Below, in pieces: positions 1 to 8,084 of a DNA stretch of 64,000 bases (position 1 is the stretch's first letter; each line of letters opens with the position of its first letter). Location: the NCBI GenBank assembly GCA_022824525.1, contig JAJDZT010000153.1, positions 1 to 64,000 on the forward strand. Direction: 5' to 3'. Made by a program: the position numbers and the translations under genes. The notes beneath the pieces are model-generated. The model saw only the letters and a program-made list of their open reading frames with translations. It did not search any database and was not told the DNA's origin. This stretch comes from Silicimonas sp. (GTDB lineage: Bacteria; Pseudomonadota; Alphaproteobacteria; Rhodobacterales; Rhodobacteraceae).

Positions 1-18
1 CAGGTTCGAGAGATCCAT
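1..18 (-). CDS. Possible 5' end of a minus-strand gene running off the window
   Basis: On the minus strand an ATG at base 18 is preceded by a CAGAGG ribosome-binding-like motif five bases upstream, and six sense codons (MDLSNL) run to the window edge. It would be divergent from the aldolase gene that starts at 219, with about 200 bases of shared upstream DNA. Only six codons are visible, so no function can be given and the gene may not be real. Confidence 0.3.
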
Positions 19-218
19 TGCGGCCTCTGATTCGATTTCAGTCAGAAAACGTCATAGACGGTTGACAGAAGAATGTCCAGCCTGTTCAGAAAACCCAATG
101 TAAAAATAGACGATCATGCACAGAAAAAATTCGCCGTGGCGTTTCACCGCTTCTTTATTGACATCCAAGTATCCAGACCATGAAGTCAGCGCGTTGGGTC
201 GCCTGAAGGACATGAGAT

Positions 219-1007
219 ATGGAAAATGCGCTGCGTGCGATTTGGAATCGTGATGAACCAGCACTGAATGCTTGGCTGAACATTGGCCACACATTCTCTG
301 CGGAGATCATGGCGAGCCAGGACTTTGATTCCCTGACCATCGATTGCCAGCACGGACCGATCGATTACTCATCTCTTCTTCCGATGTGCCAGGCGATGCG
401 CGCTTCCGGAAAAACTATCATGGCACGCGTCCCGTGGCGGGATCCTGTGTGGATCATGAAGTTTCTGGATGCAGGCGCCATGGGCATCATATGCCCGATG
501 GTCAACACGCCGGATGAGGCTGCAGAGTTCGTAAGCTACCTTCGGTATCCCCCTCACGGGCAGCGAAGCTGGGGGCCGACGCGCGCCATTTTTGCCCAAC
601 CGGACTACAACAAGGACGGTGCAAACGACGCGGTACTGGCGTTTGCGATGATCGAAACCGGAACGGCCCTCGAAAATCTGGACGCCATATCCCGAACGCC
701 GCATCTCGACGCACTTTATGTCGGCCCGTCGGATCTGTCGCTGGGGATGAGCAACGGACGGCTGAAACCCGGGCTTGATCGCGAAGAAGCCGAAGTGATC
801 GACACGTTGAAGCACATCGTCGGTGTCGCCCACGACAACGGGATTCGCGCCGCACTTCACTGTGCAACGCCGGAATACGCCGCTCGCGCGGTTGCGTGGG
901 GCTACGACATGGTCACCGTGGGCACCGATAGTGCAATACTCGCGCAGGGTGCCAAGGCGACGACTGCGGCGGTCCGTACCCTCATTCAAGAGAATAGAGG
1001 CGGGTGA
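219..1007 (+). CDS. HpcH/HpaI-family aldolase (class II, 2-oxo-acid type)
   Basis: The 262-residue protein has the length and motifs of the HpcH/HpaI aldolase/citrate lyase family, which cleaves or forms 2-keto-3-deoxy or hydroxy-oxo acids with a divalent metal in the cytoplasm. Visible family signatures are the early LTIDCQHGP stretch, ARVPWRD with the conserved substrate arginine, GAMGIICPMV, the metal-ligand glutamate in AMIETGTALEN and the aspartate in YVGPSDLSLGM. Members act on 4-hydroxy-2-oxo-heptanedioate, 2-dehydro-3-deoxyglucarate or related aldols, and sequence alone does not decide the substrate. It stands alone: no sugar-acid or homoprotocatechuate genes are nearby, and the SoeABC cluster starts 180 bases later. 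The ATG at 219 is the first in frame. The following 180 bases contain no gene and no clear promoter that I can see. Confidence 0.85.
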   Translation: MENALRAIWNRDEPALNAWLNIGHTFSAEIMASQDFDSLTIDCQHGPIDYSSLLPMCQAMRASGKTIMARVPWRDPVWIMKFLDAGAMGIICPMVNTPDEAAEFVSYLRYPPHGQRSWGPTRAIFAQPDYNKDGANDAVLAFAMIETGTALENLDAISRTPHLDALYVGPSDLSLGMSNGRLKPGLDREEAEVIDTLKHIVGVAHDNGIRAALHCATPEYAARAVAWGYDMVTVGTDSAILAQGAKATTAAVRTLIQENRGG

Positions 1008-1187
1008 AAAACCGCAGTTTACCGCTGGCAGACTTTGCGTCCCAGCCTGAGCTTGGCCTTCTGGACTTAAGCAATCATTGTTTTGGCCTTAATTCCAGCT
1101 CGGCCCGGATATAGGATCTTTGCGGTAAAGACTTTAGGTTAGCGTGAAGAGTGTCCTCAGGGGGCCGGGACAGGGAATACTGCCAAA

Positions 1188-4013
1188 ATGAATGTCCAAC
1201 TAAACACATCGCCCAAAGTCTCGGACGAAGTTCGAAAGACGACGTGCTACATGTGCGCCTGCCGCTGCGGCATCAACGTGCATCTCAAAGACGGCAAGGT
1301 TGCCTATATCGAGGGCAACAAGGATCACCCGGTAAACAAAGGTGTGCTCTGCGCCAAAGGGTCGTCGGGGATCATGCAACATCTTTCGCCTGCACGACTA
1401 CGGTCTCCGCTGAAGCGCGTGGGGCCGCGTGGTTCAGGCGAGTTCGAAGAAATTTCCTGGGAAGAAGCCCTTGAGACTGCGGTGTCGTGGCTAAAGCCGC
1501 TCCGCGATTCCGATCAGTCCAAACTTGCCTTCTTCACCGGACGCGACCAGTCGCAATCCTTCACATCCTTCTGGGCGCAGGCGTTTGGCACACCGAACTA
1601 CGCAGCTCACGGCGGCTTTTGTTCCGTCAACATGGCAGCCGCCGGCATCTACACAATGGGCGGCGCGTTTTGGGAGTTCGGACAGCCAGACTGGGATCGC
1701 ACCAAGCTGTTCATGATCTTTGGCGTTGCCGAAGATCACGACAGCAACCCCATCAAGATGGGACTTGGCAAACTCAAGGCGCGTGGCGCGAAGGTCATTG
1801 GCGTCAACCCGATCCGGACAGGCTACAACGCCATTTCCGATGAATGGGTCGGCATCACCCCCGGAACGGACGGGCTTTTCATTCTCAGTCTGGTCCATTG
1901 TCTCATGAAGGCCGGCAAAATCGATCTCGATTACCTGGCGCGTTTCACGGACGCTCCCTGCCTTGTGAATGGAGACGAAAAGTCCGACGAGTTCGGCTTG
2001 ATCCTGAAAGACGCGGCCGGAAAAGCGCTCGTCCTGGACCGCAAGACCGGCAAACCGACCCCGTTCGATGACCCTGACGTCGAACCGGATCTTTCCGGGA
2101 GCTATCGCCACGCAGGCATCACCCACCGACCTGTCCTGCACCACATGGCGGATCGCTACCTATCCGACACCTACGCACCGGAAACCGTTGCGGCCAAAAT
2201 CGGCATAACCGCTGAACGCATCCGTGCCATCGCCGCCGACCTTGCACGCGTGGCGTTTGACGAAGCCATCGAGCTTGACCGGGAATGGACAGATTTCCGC
2301 GGAAAGAAGCACAGCAAGATGGTTGGTCGACCGGTCGCGTTCCATGCAATGCGCGGGATCAGCGCTCATTCCAACGGATTTCAGACCTGCCGTGCCTTGC
2401 ATGTCCTGCAAATCATTCTGGGCAGCGTCGAAGTGCCTGGCGGCTTCCGTTTCAAGCCGCCCTACCCCAAGCCCTTCTGGGCGCATCCCAAACCACATGC
2501 CACGCATCAACCTGGCCAGCCGCTGGACGGGCCGCATCTGGGTTTCGTGCACGGACCGGACGACCTTCTGCTGAAGAATGACGATCCGCAGATCAATGAT
2601 CCGAACACGCCGAAACGCATCGACAAGGCCTTCAGCTGGGAAAACCCGATGAGCAGCCACGGGTTGATGCACATGCTCATCTCCAACGCGCATGCGGGCG
2701 ACCCGTACAAGATCGACACCATGATGCTCTACATGGCGAACATGTCGTGGAATTCGTCCATGAACACGTCGGGCGTCATGCAGATGCTGACTGACAAGGA
2801 TGAAAACGGCGACTACGTCATACCGCGCATCATCTATTCGGACGCCTATTCCTCCGAGATGGTGGCCTATGCCGACCTGATCCTGCCAGACACGACCTAT
2901 CTTGAGCGTCATGACTGCATTTCCCTCCTCGACCGCCCGATTTGCGAAGCGGAGGCGGCAGCAGACGCAATTCGTTGGCCAGTGGTTGAGCCCGACCGTG
3001 ACGTGCGCGGCTTCCAGTCCGTCCTCTGCGATCTTGGCGGACGGCTTGGCCTGCCCGGCTTCACGAACGAGGACGGCAGTACGAAGTACAAGGACTATGC
3101 CGACTACATACAGAACCACGAGCGCAAGCCGGGTGTGGGTCCTCTGGCGGGGTGGCGTGGCAACGGAGACGAGCACGGACGCGGTGGAGCGAACCCCAAT
3201 CAGATCGAGAAGTACATCGAGAACGGCAGTTTCTGGGTAAGCCACATTCCGGAAGAAGCTGAATTCTACAAACCCTGGAACGCCGCCTATCAGGATTGGG
3301 CCGTGAACCTTGGCTTGTATGACGCGCCGACACCCTATCTTTTCACGCTCTGGAGCGAGCCGCTTCGACGCTTCCAACTTGCAGCCGAGGGCAAACACCG
3401 TCTTTCCCCTCCCGAGCATCTGAAAGCGCGCTATGCCGAAACGATGGATCCCCTCCCGCTCTGGTATCCGCCATTTTCTGATGCTGATGAAGGTTACGAT
3501 GTCCATGCGCTGACGCAGCGACCGATGGCCATGTATCACTCTTGGGGATCGCAGAACGCCTGGCTTCGACAAATTCACGGTCGTAACCCGCTCTATGTGC
3601 CGACAAAGATCTGGGAAGCGAACGGCTTTGAAGACGGAGATTGGGCGAAGGTCACGTCACCGCATGGCAACATCACGGTGCCGGTCGCTCACATGGCCGC
3701 TCTTAATGAAAATACAGTGTGGACCTGGAACGCTATCGGCAAACGGAAAGGAGCGTGGGCCCTTGAACCCGATGCGCCGGAGGCGACCAAGGGTTTTCTT
3801 CTGAACCACATCATCCACGAACTGCTTCCTCCCAAAGGCGATGGCCTTCGCTGGGCCAACTCAGACCCGATTACGGGACAGGCCGCGTGGTTCGACTTGC
3901 GGGTCAAGATCGAGAAGACCGAAGCTCCCGAGGAAAGCCAGCCGAGCCACCCGGGTCAGAAGAGTCCGGTTGGTGCTGGCCCATCCACAGTGAAACAGAA
4001 GCTCGGCGAATGA
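1188..4013 (+). CDS. soeA: Molybdopterin oxidoreductase, probable sulfite dehydrogenase catalytic subunit SoeA
   Basis: This 941-residue protein of the DMSO reductase superfamily carries an N-terminal [4Fe-4S] motif (C20-x2-C23-x3-C27-x27-C55) and the bis-MGD binding architecture. A cysteine in GGFCSVN (about residue 145) lies where the molybdenum ligand of the polysulfide/tetrathionate/sulfite branch is expected. There is no twin-arginine signal peptide before the cluster, so the enzyme should be cytoplasmic, as known for SoeABC and unlike periplasmic DmsA or PhsA. The two following genes encode the iron-sulfur and DmsC-like membrane subunits in SoeABC order. SoeABC oxidises sulfite to sulfate and feeds electrons to the quinone pool. 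In roseobacters it serves sulfite released from taurine and other sulfonates or from thiosulfate. No sulfonate genes are in the window. The alternative is another cytoplasmic-facing molybdoenzyme of the same branch. Confidence 0.82.
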   Translation: MNVQLNTSPKVSDEVRKTTCYMCACRCGINVHLKDGKVAYIEGNKDHPVNKGVLCAKGSSGIMQHLSPARLRSPLKRVGPRGSGEFEEISWEEALETAVSWLKPLRDSDQSKLAFFTGRDQSQSFTSFWAQAFGTPNYAAHGGFCSVNMAAAGIYTMGGAFWEFGQPDWDRTKLFMIFGVAEDHDSNPIKMGLGKLKARGAKVIGVNPIRTGYNAISDEWVGITPGTDGLFILSLVHCLMKAGKIDLDYLARFTDAPCLVNGDEKSDEFGLILKDAAGKALVLDRKTGKPTPFDDPDVEPDLSGSYRHAGITHRPVLHHMADRYLSDTYAPETVAAKIGITAERIRAIAADLARVAFDEAIELDREWTDFRGKKHSKMVGRPVAFHAMRGISAHSNGFQTCRALHVLQIILGSVEVPGGFRFKPPYPKPFWAHPKPHATHQPGQPLDGPHLGFVHGPDDLLLKNDDPQINDPNTPKRIDKAFSWENPMSSHGLMHMLISNAHAGDPYKIDTMMLYMANMSWNSSMNTSGVMQMLTDKDENGDYVIPRIIYSDAYSSEMVAYADLILPDTTYLERHDCISLLDRPICEAEAAADAIRWPVVEPDRDVRGFQSVLCDLGGRLGLPGFTNEDGSTKYKDYADYIQNHERKPGVGPLAGWRGNGDEHGRGGANPNQIEKYIENGSFWVSHIPEEAEFYKPWNAAYQDWAVNLGLYDAPTPYLFTLWSEPLRRFQLAAEGKHRLSPPEHLKARYAETMDPLPLWYPPFSDADEGYDVHALTQRPMAMYHSWGSQNAWLRQIHGRNPLYVPTKIWEANGFEDGDWAKVTSPHGNITVPVAHMAALNENTVWTWNAIGKRKGAWALEPDAPEATKGFLLNHIIHELLPPKGDGLRWANSDPITGQAAWFDLRVKIEKTEAPEESQPSHPGQKSPVGAGPSTVKQKLGE

Positions 4014-4077
4014 CACGAAACCTTGCCAGAAACGCGCGCCGCGATGTGCGCCCCATGATCCAATACGGGCTTTTGCC

Positions 4078-4827
4078 ATGACGACACTGCCGCAGCATAC
4101 TGAAAAGTCACTTGGCCTTGTGATCGACCTAGATACCTGTGTCGGTTGCCATGCCTGCGTCACCGCCTGCAAAGGCTGGAACACGGAAAACTACGGCGCG
4201 CCACTGGCCGATACCGATGCTTACGGCGCCAACCCCGTCGGCAGCTTCCTGAACCGCGTCCATTCCTATGAGGTTCAGCCCGAGACCGGGCCCGCCCAAC
4301 TCTTCCACATGCCGAAGTCGTGCCTCCACTGCGCCGACGCGCCCTGCGTCACCGTTTGCCCCACGGGTGCCAGCTACAAGCGCGTGGAAGACGGCATCGT
4401 TTTGGTCAACGAACAGGACTGCATCGGCTGCGGCCTCTGCGCCTGGGCCTGCCCCTACGGCGCGCGCGAAATGGACCCATCCGAAGGTGTGATGAAGAAA
4501 TGCACCCTCTGCGTCGACCGGATCTATAATGAAAACCTGCCGGAAGAAGATCGCCAACCGGCATGCGTTCGGACCTGCCCGGCAGGCGCACGTCATTTCG
4601 GAGACCTCTCCGACCCGGAAAGCGACGTCTCGAAGCTTGTGGCAGAGAGGGGCGGTATCGATCTGATGCCCGAGCAGGGAACGTCGCCGGTGAACCAGTA
4701 CCTGCCACCGCGCCCACGAGATGAAGCGCCGGAATTCGACGTGCTTGCCCAGTTTCTTGAACCAGTCGCCGAGGAACCTTCTGGCTTCCTCGGTTGGCTG
4801 GATCGCACGCTCTCCAAGGTGTCCTGA
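4078..4827 (+). CDS. soeB: 4Fe-4S ferredoxin electron-transfer subunit, probable SoeB
   Basis: This 249-residue protein has four cysteine clusters in the DmsB/NrfC pattern: CVGCHACVTAC near residue 21, CLHCADAPCVTVC in the middle, CIGCGLCAWACPYG, and CTLCVDRIY followed by CVRTCPAG. Four [4Fe-4S] clusters form the wire between the molybdenum subunit and the quinone-reacting membrane subunit. There is no signal peptide, in agreement with a cytoplasmic SoeA. It begins 64 bases after soeA, and its stop codon overlaps the soeC start by one base (TGATG), which points to translational coupling. The C-terminal tail after the last cluster (about 70 residues) is acidic and proline-containing and probably contacts SoeC. 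Confidence 0.85.
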   Translation: MTTLPQHTEKSLGLVIDLDTCVGCHACVTACKGWNTENYGAPLADTDAYGANPVGSFLNRVHSYEVQPETGPAQLFHMPKSCLHCADAPCVTVCPTGASYKRVEDGIVLVNEQDCIGCGLCAWACPYGAREMDPSEGVMKKCTLCVDRIYNENLPEEDRQPACVRTCPAGARHFGDLSDPESDVSKLVAERGGIDLMPEQGTSPVNQYLPPRPRDEAPEFDVLAQFLEPVAEEPSGFLGWLDRTLSKVS

Positions 4828-5696
4828 TGCATCCCGCTCCCTCAATCATCCTTTTCACGACACTCTCGGGCCTGGGCTTCGGCATGCTGGCCTTCTTGGG
4901 ACTTGATGTACCCGCACCCCGCGGATGGATCGCTTTCTGGTTCTTCCTGATCGCTTACGTTCTTGCGGTCGGAGGACTCTTGGCATCGACCTTTCATCTC
5001 GGTCATCCGGAACGCGCGCTGAAAGCCTTCACGCAATGGCGATCGTCATGGCTTAGCCGGGAAGCGTGGCTTGCCGTGGCAACCCTTGTCCTCATGGGAA
5101 TATACGCGCTTGGCCTTGTCTTCTTTGATGTCAGGCTCAGGCTTTTCGGCATTGCCGGCGGCTTGCTTGCGCTCGGAACGGTCTTCGCAACATCGATGAT
5201 CTACACGCAAATGCGCACGGTGCCGCGGTGGAACCACTGGACCACGCCAATTCTGTTCTTGGCCTACGCCATTGTCGGCGGTGCGCTCCTGACAGGACGC
5301 GTGGAACTTGCGCGCGCCCTGTTACCTCTCCTTTTGATCCTTCAAGTCTTTGCGTGGATCGACATGGACCGGCACGAAAAAGCCGACCCGACGAACATTG
5401 GCACCGCCACCGGGCTGGGTGATCGTGGAACGGTGCGTGCCTTCGAGGCACCCCATACCGGTGAGAATTATCTCACGAAGGAGATGGTCTTCCGCGTTGG
5501 CAGAAAGCACAGTTCCGTGCTCAAGGTTCTCGCGCTTTTCATTGGTATGCTGCTGCCGGCATTTCTGCTCTTCCTCCCGTTCAATCACGTGTTCGCCGCG
5601 TTTGCGGTCCTGCTACATCTCACAGGTGTTCTGGTCCAACGCTGGCTCTTCTTCGCTGAGGCGCGACACGTGGTCAGCTTTTACTATGGGCGTTGA
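4827..5696 (+). CDS. soeC: DmsC-like membrane anchor subunit, probable SoeC
   Basis: Taking the ATG that overlaps the soeB stop (TGATG at 4825-4829) gives a 289-residue polytopic membrane protein. The track ORF starts 11 codons earlier, inside soeB, and is less likely. About eight hydrophobic segments are visible, starting with the one in LFTTLSGLGFGMLAFLGL. A histidine lies in LASTFHLGHPERA and the family-typical PRWNHWTTP occurs near the middle. DmsC-family anchors hold the catalytic module on the inner face of the membrane and hand electrons to or from quinone. The gene ends the soe operon. A 110-base gap separates it from phaA, which has its own control site. Confidence 0.82.
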   Translation: MHPAPSIILFTTLSGLGFGMLAFLGLDVPAPRGWIAFWFFLIAYVLAVGGLLASTFHLGHPERALKAFTQWRSSWLSREAWLAVATLVLMGIYALGLVFFDVRLRLFGIAGGLLALGTVFATSMIYTQMRTVPRWNHWTTPILFLAYAIVGGALLTGRVELARALLPLLLILQVFAWIDMDRHEKADPTNIGTATGLGDRGTVRAFEAPHTGENYLTKEMVFRVGRKHSSVLKVLALFIGMLLPAFLLFLPFNHVFAAFAVLLHLTGVLVQRWLFFAEARHVVSFYYGR

Positions 5697-5766
5697 ACGC
5701 ATAACGGGTATGAGTGCGTAGCGGCATTCCGTGCATTGCGTTTTTTCAGCAATCGCCTATTAAATG

Positions 5767-5777
5767 CTGCAGTGCAG
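5767..5777. promoter_or_regulatory. Candidate PhaR operator upstream of phaA
   Basis: The perfect palindrome CTGCAGTGCAG lies 30 bases before the phaA start. It fits the CTGC-N3-GCAG pattern that I recall for PhaR, the repressor of PHB genes in Rhodobacter and Paracoccus. Its position close to the ribosome-binding site would allow PhaR to block transcription of phaA-phaB. The phaR gene itself is not in this window, so the link is inferred from motif and context. Confidence 0.5.
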
Positions 5778-5806
5778 AAAAACTCTGCTTCTGAGGAGGA
5801 AGCCAT

Positions 5807-6982
5807 ATGACCAACGTCGTTATCGCCTCTGCTGCCCGTACCGCGGTCGGCAGCTTCAACGGTAGTTTTGCGAACACCCCCGCCCATGATCTTGGCGCCA
5901 CCATGCTGGAAGCACTGGTCGAGCGCGCGGGCGTCGAAAAATCAGATGTCTCCGAAACCATTCTGGGTCAGGTGCTGACCGCTGGCCAAGGTCAAAACCC
6001 GGCGCGCCAGGCGCATGTGAATGCCGGCCTTCCGATCGAAAGCGCTGCGTGGGGCATCAACCAGGTTTGCGGTTCCGGCCTTCGCGCCGTCGCGCTTGGC
6101 GCACAGCACATCCAACTGGGCGACGCGTCGATTGTTGCTGCTGGTGGTCAGGAAAACATGTCGATGAGCCCCCACGCTCAGGCAATCCGCGCCGGACAGA
6201 AGATGGGCGACCTGAAACTGATCGACACGATGATCAAGGATGGTCTCTGGGACGCATTCAACGGCTATCACATGGGCCAGACGGCCGAGAACGTTGCCGA
6301 GAAGTGGCAGATCAGCCGTGAGCAGCAGGACGAGTTTGCCCTCGCCTCTCAGAACAAGGCCGAAGCCGCTCAGAATGCAGGCAAGTTCGACGATGAGATC
6401 ACGCCTTTCACCGTGAAGACCCGCAAGGGCGATATTGTTGTCGACAAGGATGAGTACATCCGCCACGGCGCAACGATCGACAACATGACAAAGCTCCGTC
6501 CGGCTTTCACAAAGGAAGGTTCGGTCACGGCAGGAAACGCATCCGGCATCAACGACGGCGCTGCCGGTGCTCTCTTGATGAGCGCGGACGAAGCAGAAAA
6601 GCGCGGGATCGACCCGCTTGCACGCATCGTTTCCTACGCAACGGCCGGCCTTGATCCTTCGATCATGGGCGTAGGTCCAATTCACGCCTCCCGCAAAGCT
6701 CTGGAAAAAGCGAACTGGAAGGTTGAGGATCTGGATCTCGTTGAAGCCAACGAAGCCTTTGCGGCCCAGGCCTGCGCCGTGAACAAAGACATGGGGTGGG
6801 ACCCTGAGATCGTGAACGTCAACGGCGGAGCGATCGCGATCGGCCACCCAATCGGTGCATCTGGCGCACGCGTTCTCAACACGCTGCTGTTCGAGATGAA
6901 ACGCCGCGACGCCAAGAAAGGCCTCGCTACGCTTTGTATCGGCGGCGGCATGGGTGTTGCGCTTTGCGTTGAACGCCCCTGA
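5807..6982 (+). CDS. phaA: Acetyl-CoA C-acetyltransferase (beta-ketothiolase) PhaA
   Basis: The 391-residue protein is a full-length thiolase. The nucleophilic cysteine is in [11 protein letters not shown] (about residue 87), the catalytic histidine in [16 protein letters not shown] and the second cysteine in the C-terminal [10 protein letters not shown]. It condenses two acetyl-CoA to acetoacetyl-CoA, the first step of polyhydroxybutyrate synthesis, and can run in reverse in acetate or ketone-body metabolism. A strong GAGGAGG ribosome-binding site precedes the ATG. The acetoacetyl-CoA reductase gene phaB follows after 89 bases, so the two form the biosynthetic pair. No PHB synthase, phasin or depolymerase gene is in the window. 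A candidate PhaR box lies just upstream. Confidence 0.95.
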   Translation: MTNVVIASAARTAVGSFNGSFANTPAHDLGATMLEALVERAGVEKSDVSETILGQVLTAGQGQNPARQAHVNAGLPIESAAWGINQVCGSGLRAVALGAQHIQLGDASIVAAGGQENMSMSPHAQAIRAGQKMGDLKLIDTMIKDGLWDAFNGYHMGQTAENVAEKWQISREQQDEFALASQNKAEAAQNAGKFDDEITPFTVKTRKGDIVVDKDEYIRHGATIDNMTKLRPAFTKEGSVTAGNASGINDGAAGALLMSADEAEKRGIDPLARIVSYATAGLDPSIMGVGPIHASRKALEKANWKVEDLDLVEANEAFAAQACAVNKDMGWDPEIVNVNGGAIAIGHPIGASGARVLNTLLFEMKRRDAKKGLATLCIGGGMGVALCVERP

Positions 6983-6991
6983 GGCAATGAC

Positions 6992-7020
6992 GTGATGGCG
7001 CAGTCCTACTGCGCCATCAC
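6992..7020 (+). other. Perfect stem-loop between phaA and phaB
   Basis: GTGATGGCGCAG (6992-7003) is repeated in reverse complement at 7009-7020 around a five-base loop, giving a perfect 12-bp hairpin. No T-run follows, so it is unlikely to be a full intrinsic terminator. It could protect the phaA 3' end, partially attenuate, or mark an RNA processing point that sets the phaA to phaB ratio. Confidence 0.7.
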
Positions 7021-7071
7021 AGCGTATCTCGTGACAAGATTCCAAATCACACATTTCTCGAGGAGGAGAAC

Positions 7072-7794
7072 ATGACCCGTGTAGCACTGGTCACCGGCGG
7101 CTCGCGTGGCATCGGTGAAGCTATTTCCAAGGCACTCAAGGCAGATGGTTTTGAAGTTGCCGCCACCTATGCAGGCAACGACGAAAAGGCAGCTGCCTTT
7201 ACCGCGGAAACCGGCATCAAGACGTACAAGTGGAACGTGGCAGATTACGAAGCGTCCAAGGCAGGCATTGCTCAGGTGGAAGCCGATCTTGGCCCAATCG
7301 ATACCGTCATTGCCAACGCTGGCATCACGCGGGATGCGCCTTTCCACAAGATGAGCCCGGAGCAGTGGAAAGAGGTGATCGACACCAACCTCACCGGTGT
7401 CTTCAACACCATTCACCCGATCTGGCCTGGAATGCGCGAACGCAAGTTTGGCCGTGTTGTGGTGATCAGCTCGATCAACGGCCAGAAAGGACAGTTCGCT
7501 CAGGTGAACTATGCCGCAACAAAGGCGGGCGATCTGGGCATCGTGAAATCGCTTGCGCAGGAAGGCGCGCGGGCAGGCATCACGGCGAATGCCGTTTGCC
7601 CCGGTTACATTGCCACCGAAATGGTCATGGCTGTGCCGGAAAAGGTTCGCGAGAGCATCATCGCCCAGATCCCGGCCGGTCGCCTTGGGGAACCGGAAGA
7701 GATCGCGCGCTGCGTGTCTTTCCTCGCCCGCGAAGACTCAGGTTTCATCAACGGCTCGACGATTTCTGCCAACGGGGCGCAGTTCTTCGTTTGA
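7072..7794 (+). CDS. phaB: Acetoacetyl-CoA reductase PhaB (SDR family)
   Basis: This is a classical short-chain dehydrogenase of 240 residues. It has the nucleotide-binding glycine motif GGSRGIGEAI at residue 7 onward, NAG in VIANAGITRD, the active-site serine in VVISSINGQKGQ and the YAATKAG tyrosine-lysine pair. The sequence around the active site (INGQKGQFGQ-like) and the ending NGSTISANGAQFFV are typical of PhaB, which reduces acetoacetyl-CoA to (R)-3-hydroxybutyryl-CoA with NADPH. A GAGGAGGAG ribosome-binding site sits just before the ATG. The gene follows phaA and is closed by a strong terminator, so phaA-phaB is a two-gene unit. Confidence 0.95.
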   Translation: MTRVALVTGGSRGIGEAISKALKADGFEVAATYAGNDEKAAAFTAETGIKTYKWNVADYEASKAGIAQVEADLGPIDTVIANAGITRDAPFHKMSPEQWKEVIDTNLTGVFNTIHPIWPGMRERKFGRVVVISSINGQKGQFAQVNYAATKAGDLGIVKSLAQEGARAGITANAVCPGYIATEMVMAVPEKVRESIIAQIPAGRLGEPEEIARCVSFLAREDSGFINGSTISANGAQFFV

Positions 7795-7812
7795 CGCCAC
7801 CCAAGTAATGTC

Positions 7813-7848
7813 AAAAGGGCCGGTCGAAATGACCGGCCCTTTTTTTTG
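7813..7848 (+). terminator. Rho-independent terminator after phaB
   Basis: AAAGGGCCGGTC and GACCGGCCCTTT pair around a GAAAT loop and are followed by a run of eight T, ending the phaA-phaB transcript 20 to 50 bases after the stop codon. Confidence 0.92.
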
Positions 7849-7872
7849 TATCGTTCCGGTCGCTTGCAACGA

Positions 7873-7974
7873 TTACCGGAAGACACGGAAGATGTTTGCG
7901 AAAGCTTTTGCGCGTTCCTGGTGGGCTGCGCGAATAGCATCACGGGTGCGGGCATTTGCTGTCGGTTCGTACAT
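7873..7974 (-). CDS. 33-residue small protein, DUF1127/RSP_7527-like
   Basis: This minus-strand ORF is too short for the supplied track. It has a GAGG ribosome-binding motif six bases before its ATG and encodes 33 residues beginning MYEPTANARTRD and ending FANIFRVFR. The Arg/Ala-rich amphipathic helix with R-A-x-x-R-A-x-A spacing resembles the very short DUF1127 or RSP_7527-type proteins common in Rhodobacterales, whose C-terminal arginine patch has been linked to RNA turnover. That assignment is by pattern only. It is transcribed divergently from the LysR gene at 8085 across a 110-base region with inverted repeats, so it is a plausible target of that regulator. The phaB terminator lies 25 bases beyond its stop. 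Confidence 0.5.
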   Translation of the reverse strand: MYEPTANARTRDAIRAAHQERAKAFANIFRVFR

Positions 7975-8003
7975 CGGGGACCTCATTAGGTTTGAATTTC
8001 TGA

Positions 8004-8078
8004 ATTGAACTCAATATGGCCACCAGTCTTTAAACTGACAAACGAGACTTTACGCACCTTCAATTAAGATATATTGAA
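8004..8078. promoter_or_regulatory. Inverted repeats in the LysR divergent promoter region
   Basis: TTCAATTAAGATATATTGAA (8059-8078) is a perfect 6-bp inverted repeat with an 8-bp spacer. It ends six bases before the LysR start codon. ATTGAACTCAAT (8004-8015) is a second copy of the ATTGA half-site in closer arrangement. LysR-type regulators usually bind such T-N11-A sites between themselves and a divergent target, so both autoregulation and control of the 33-codon gene are plausible. Confidence 0.5.
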
Positions 8079-8084
8079 CTGAAA

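Noticed and set aside
2160-3578. 472-residue ORF antisense to soeA
   Set aside because: It lies fully within soeA on the other strand, has low-complexity composition typical of antisense GC-rich frames and no ribosome-binding site or recognisable motif.
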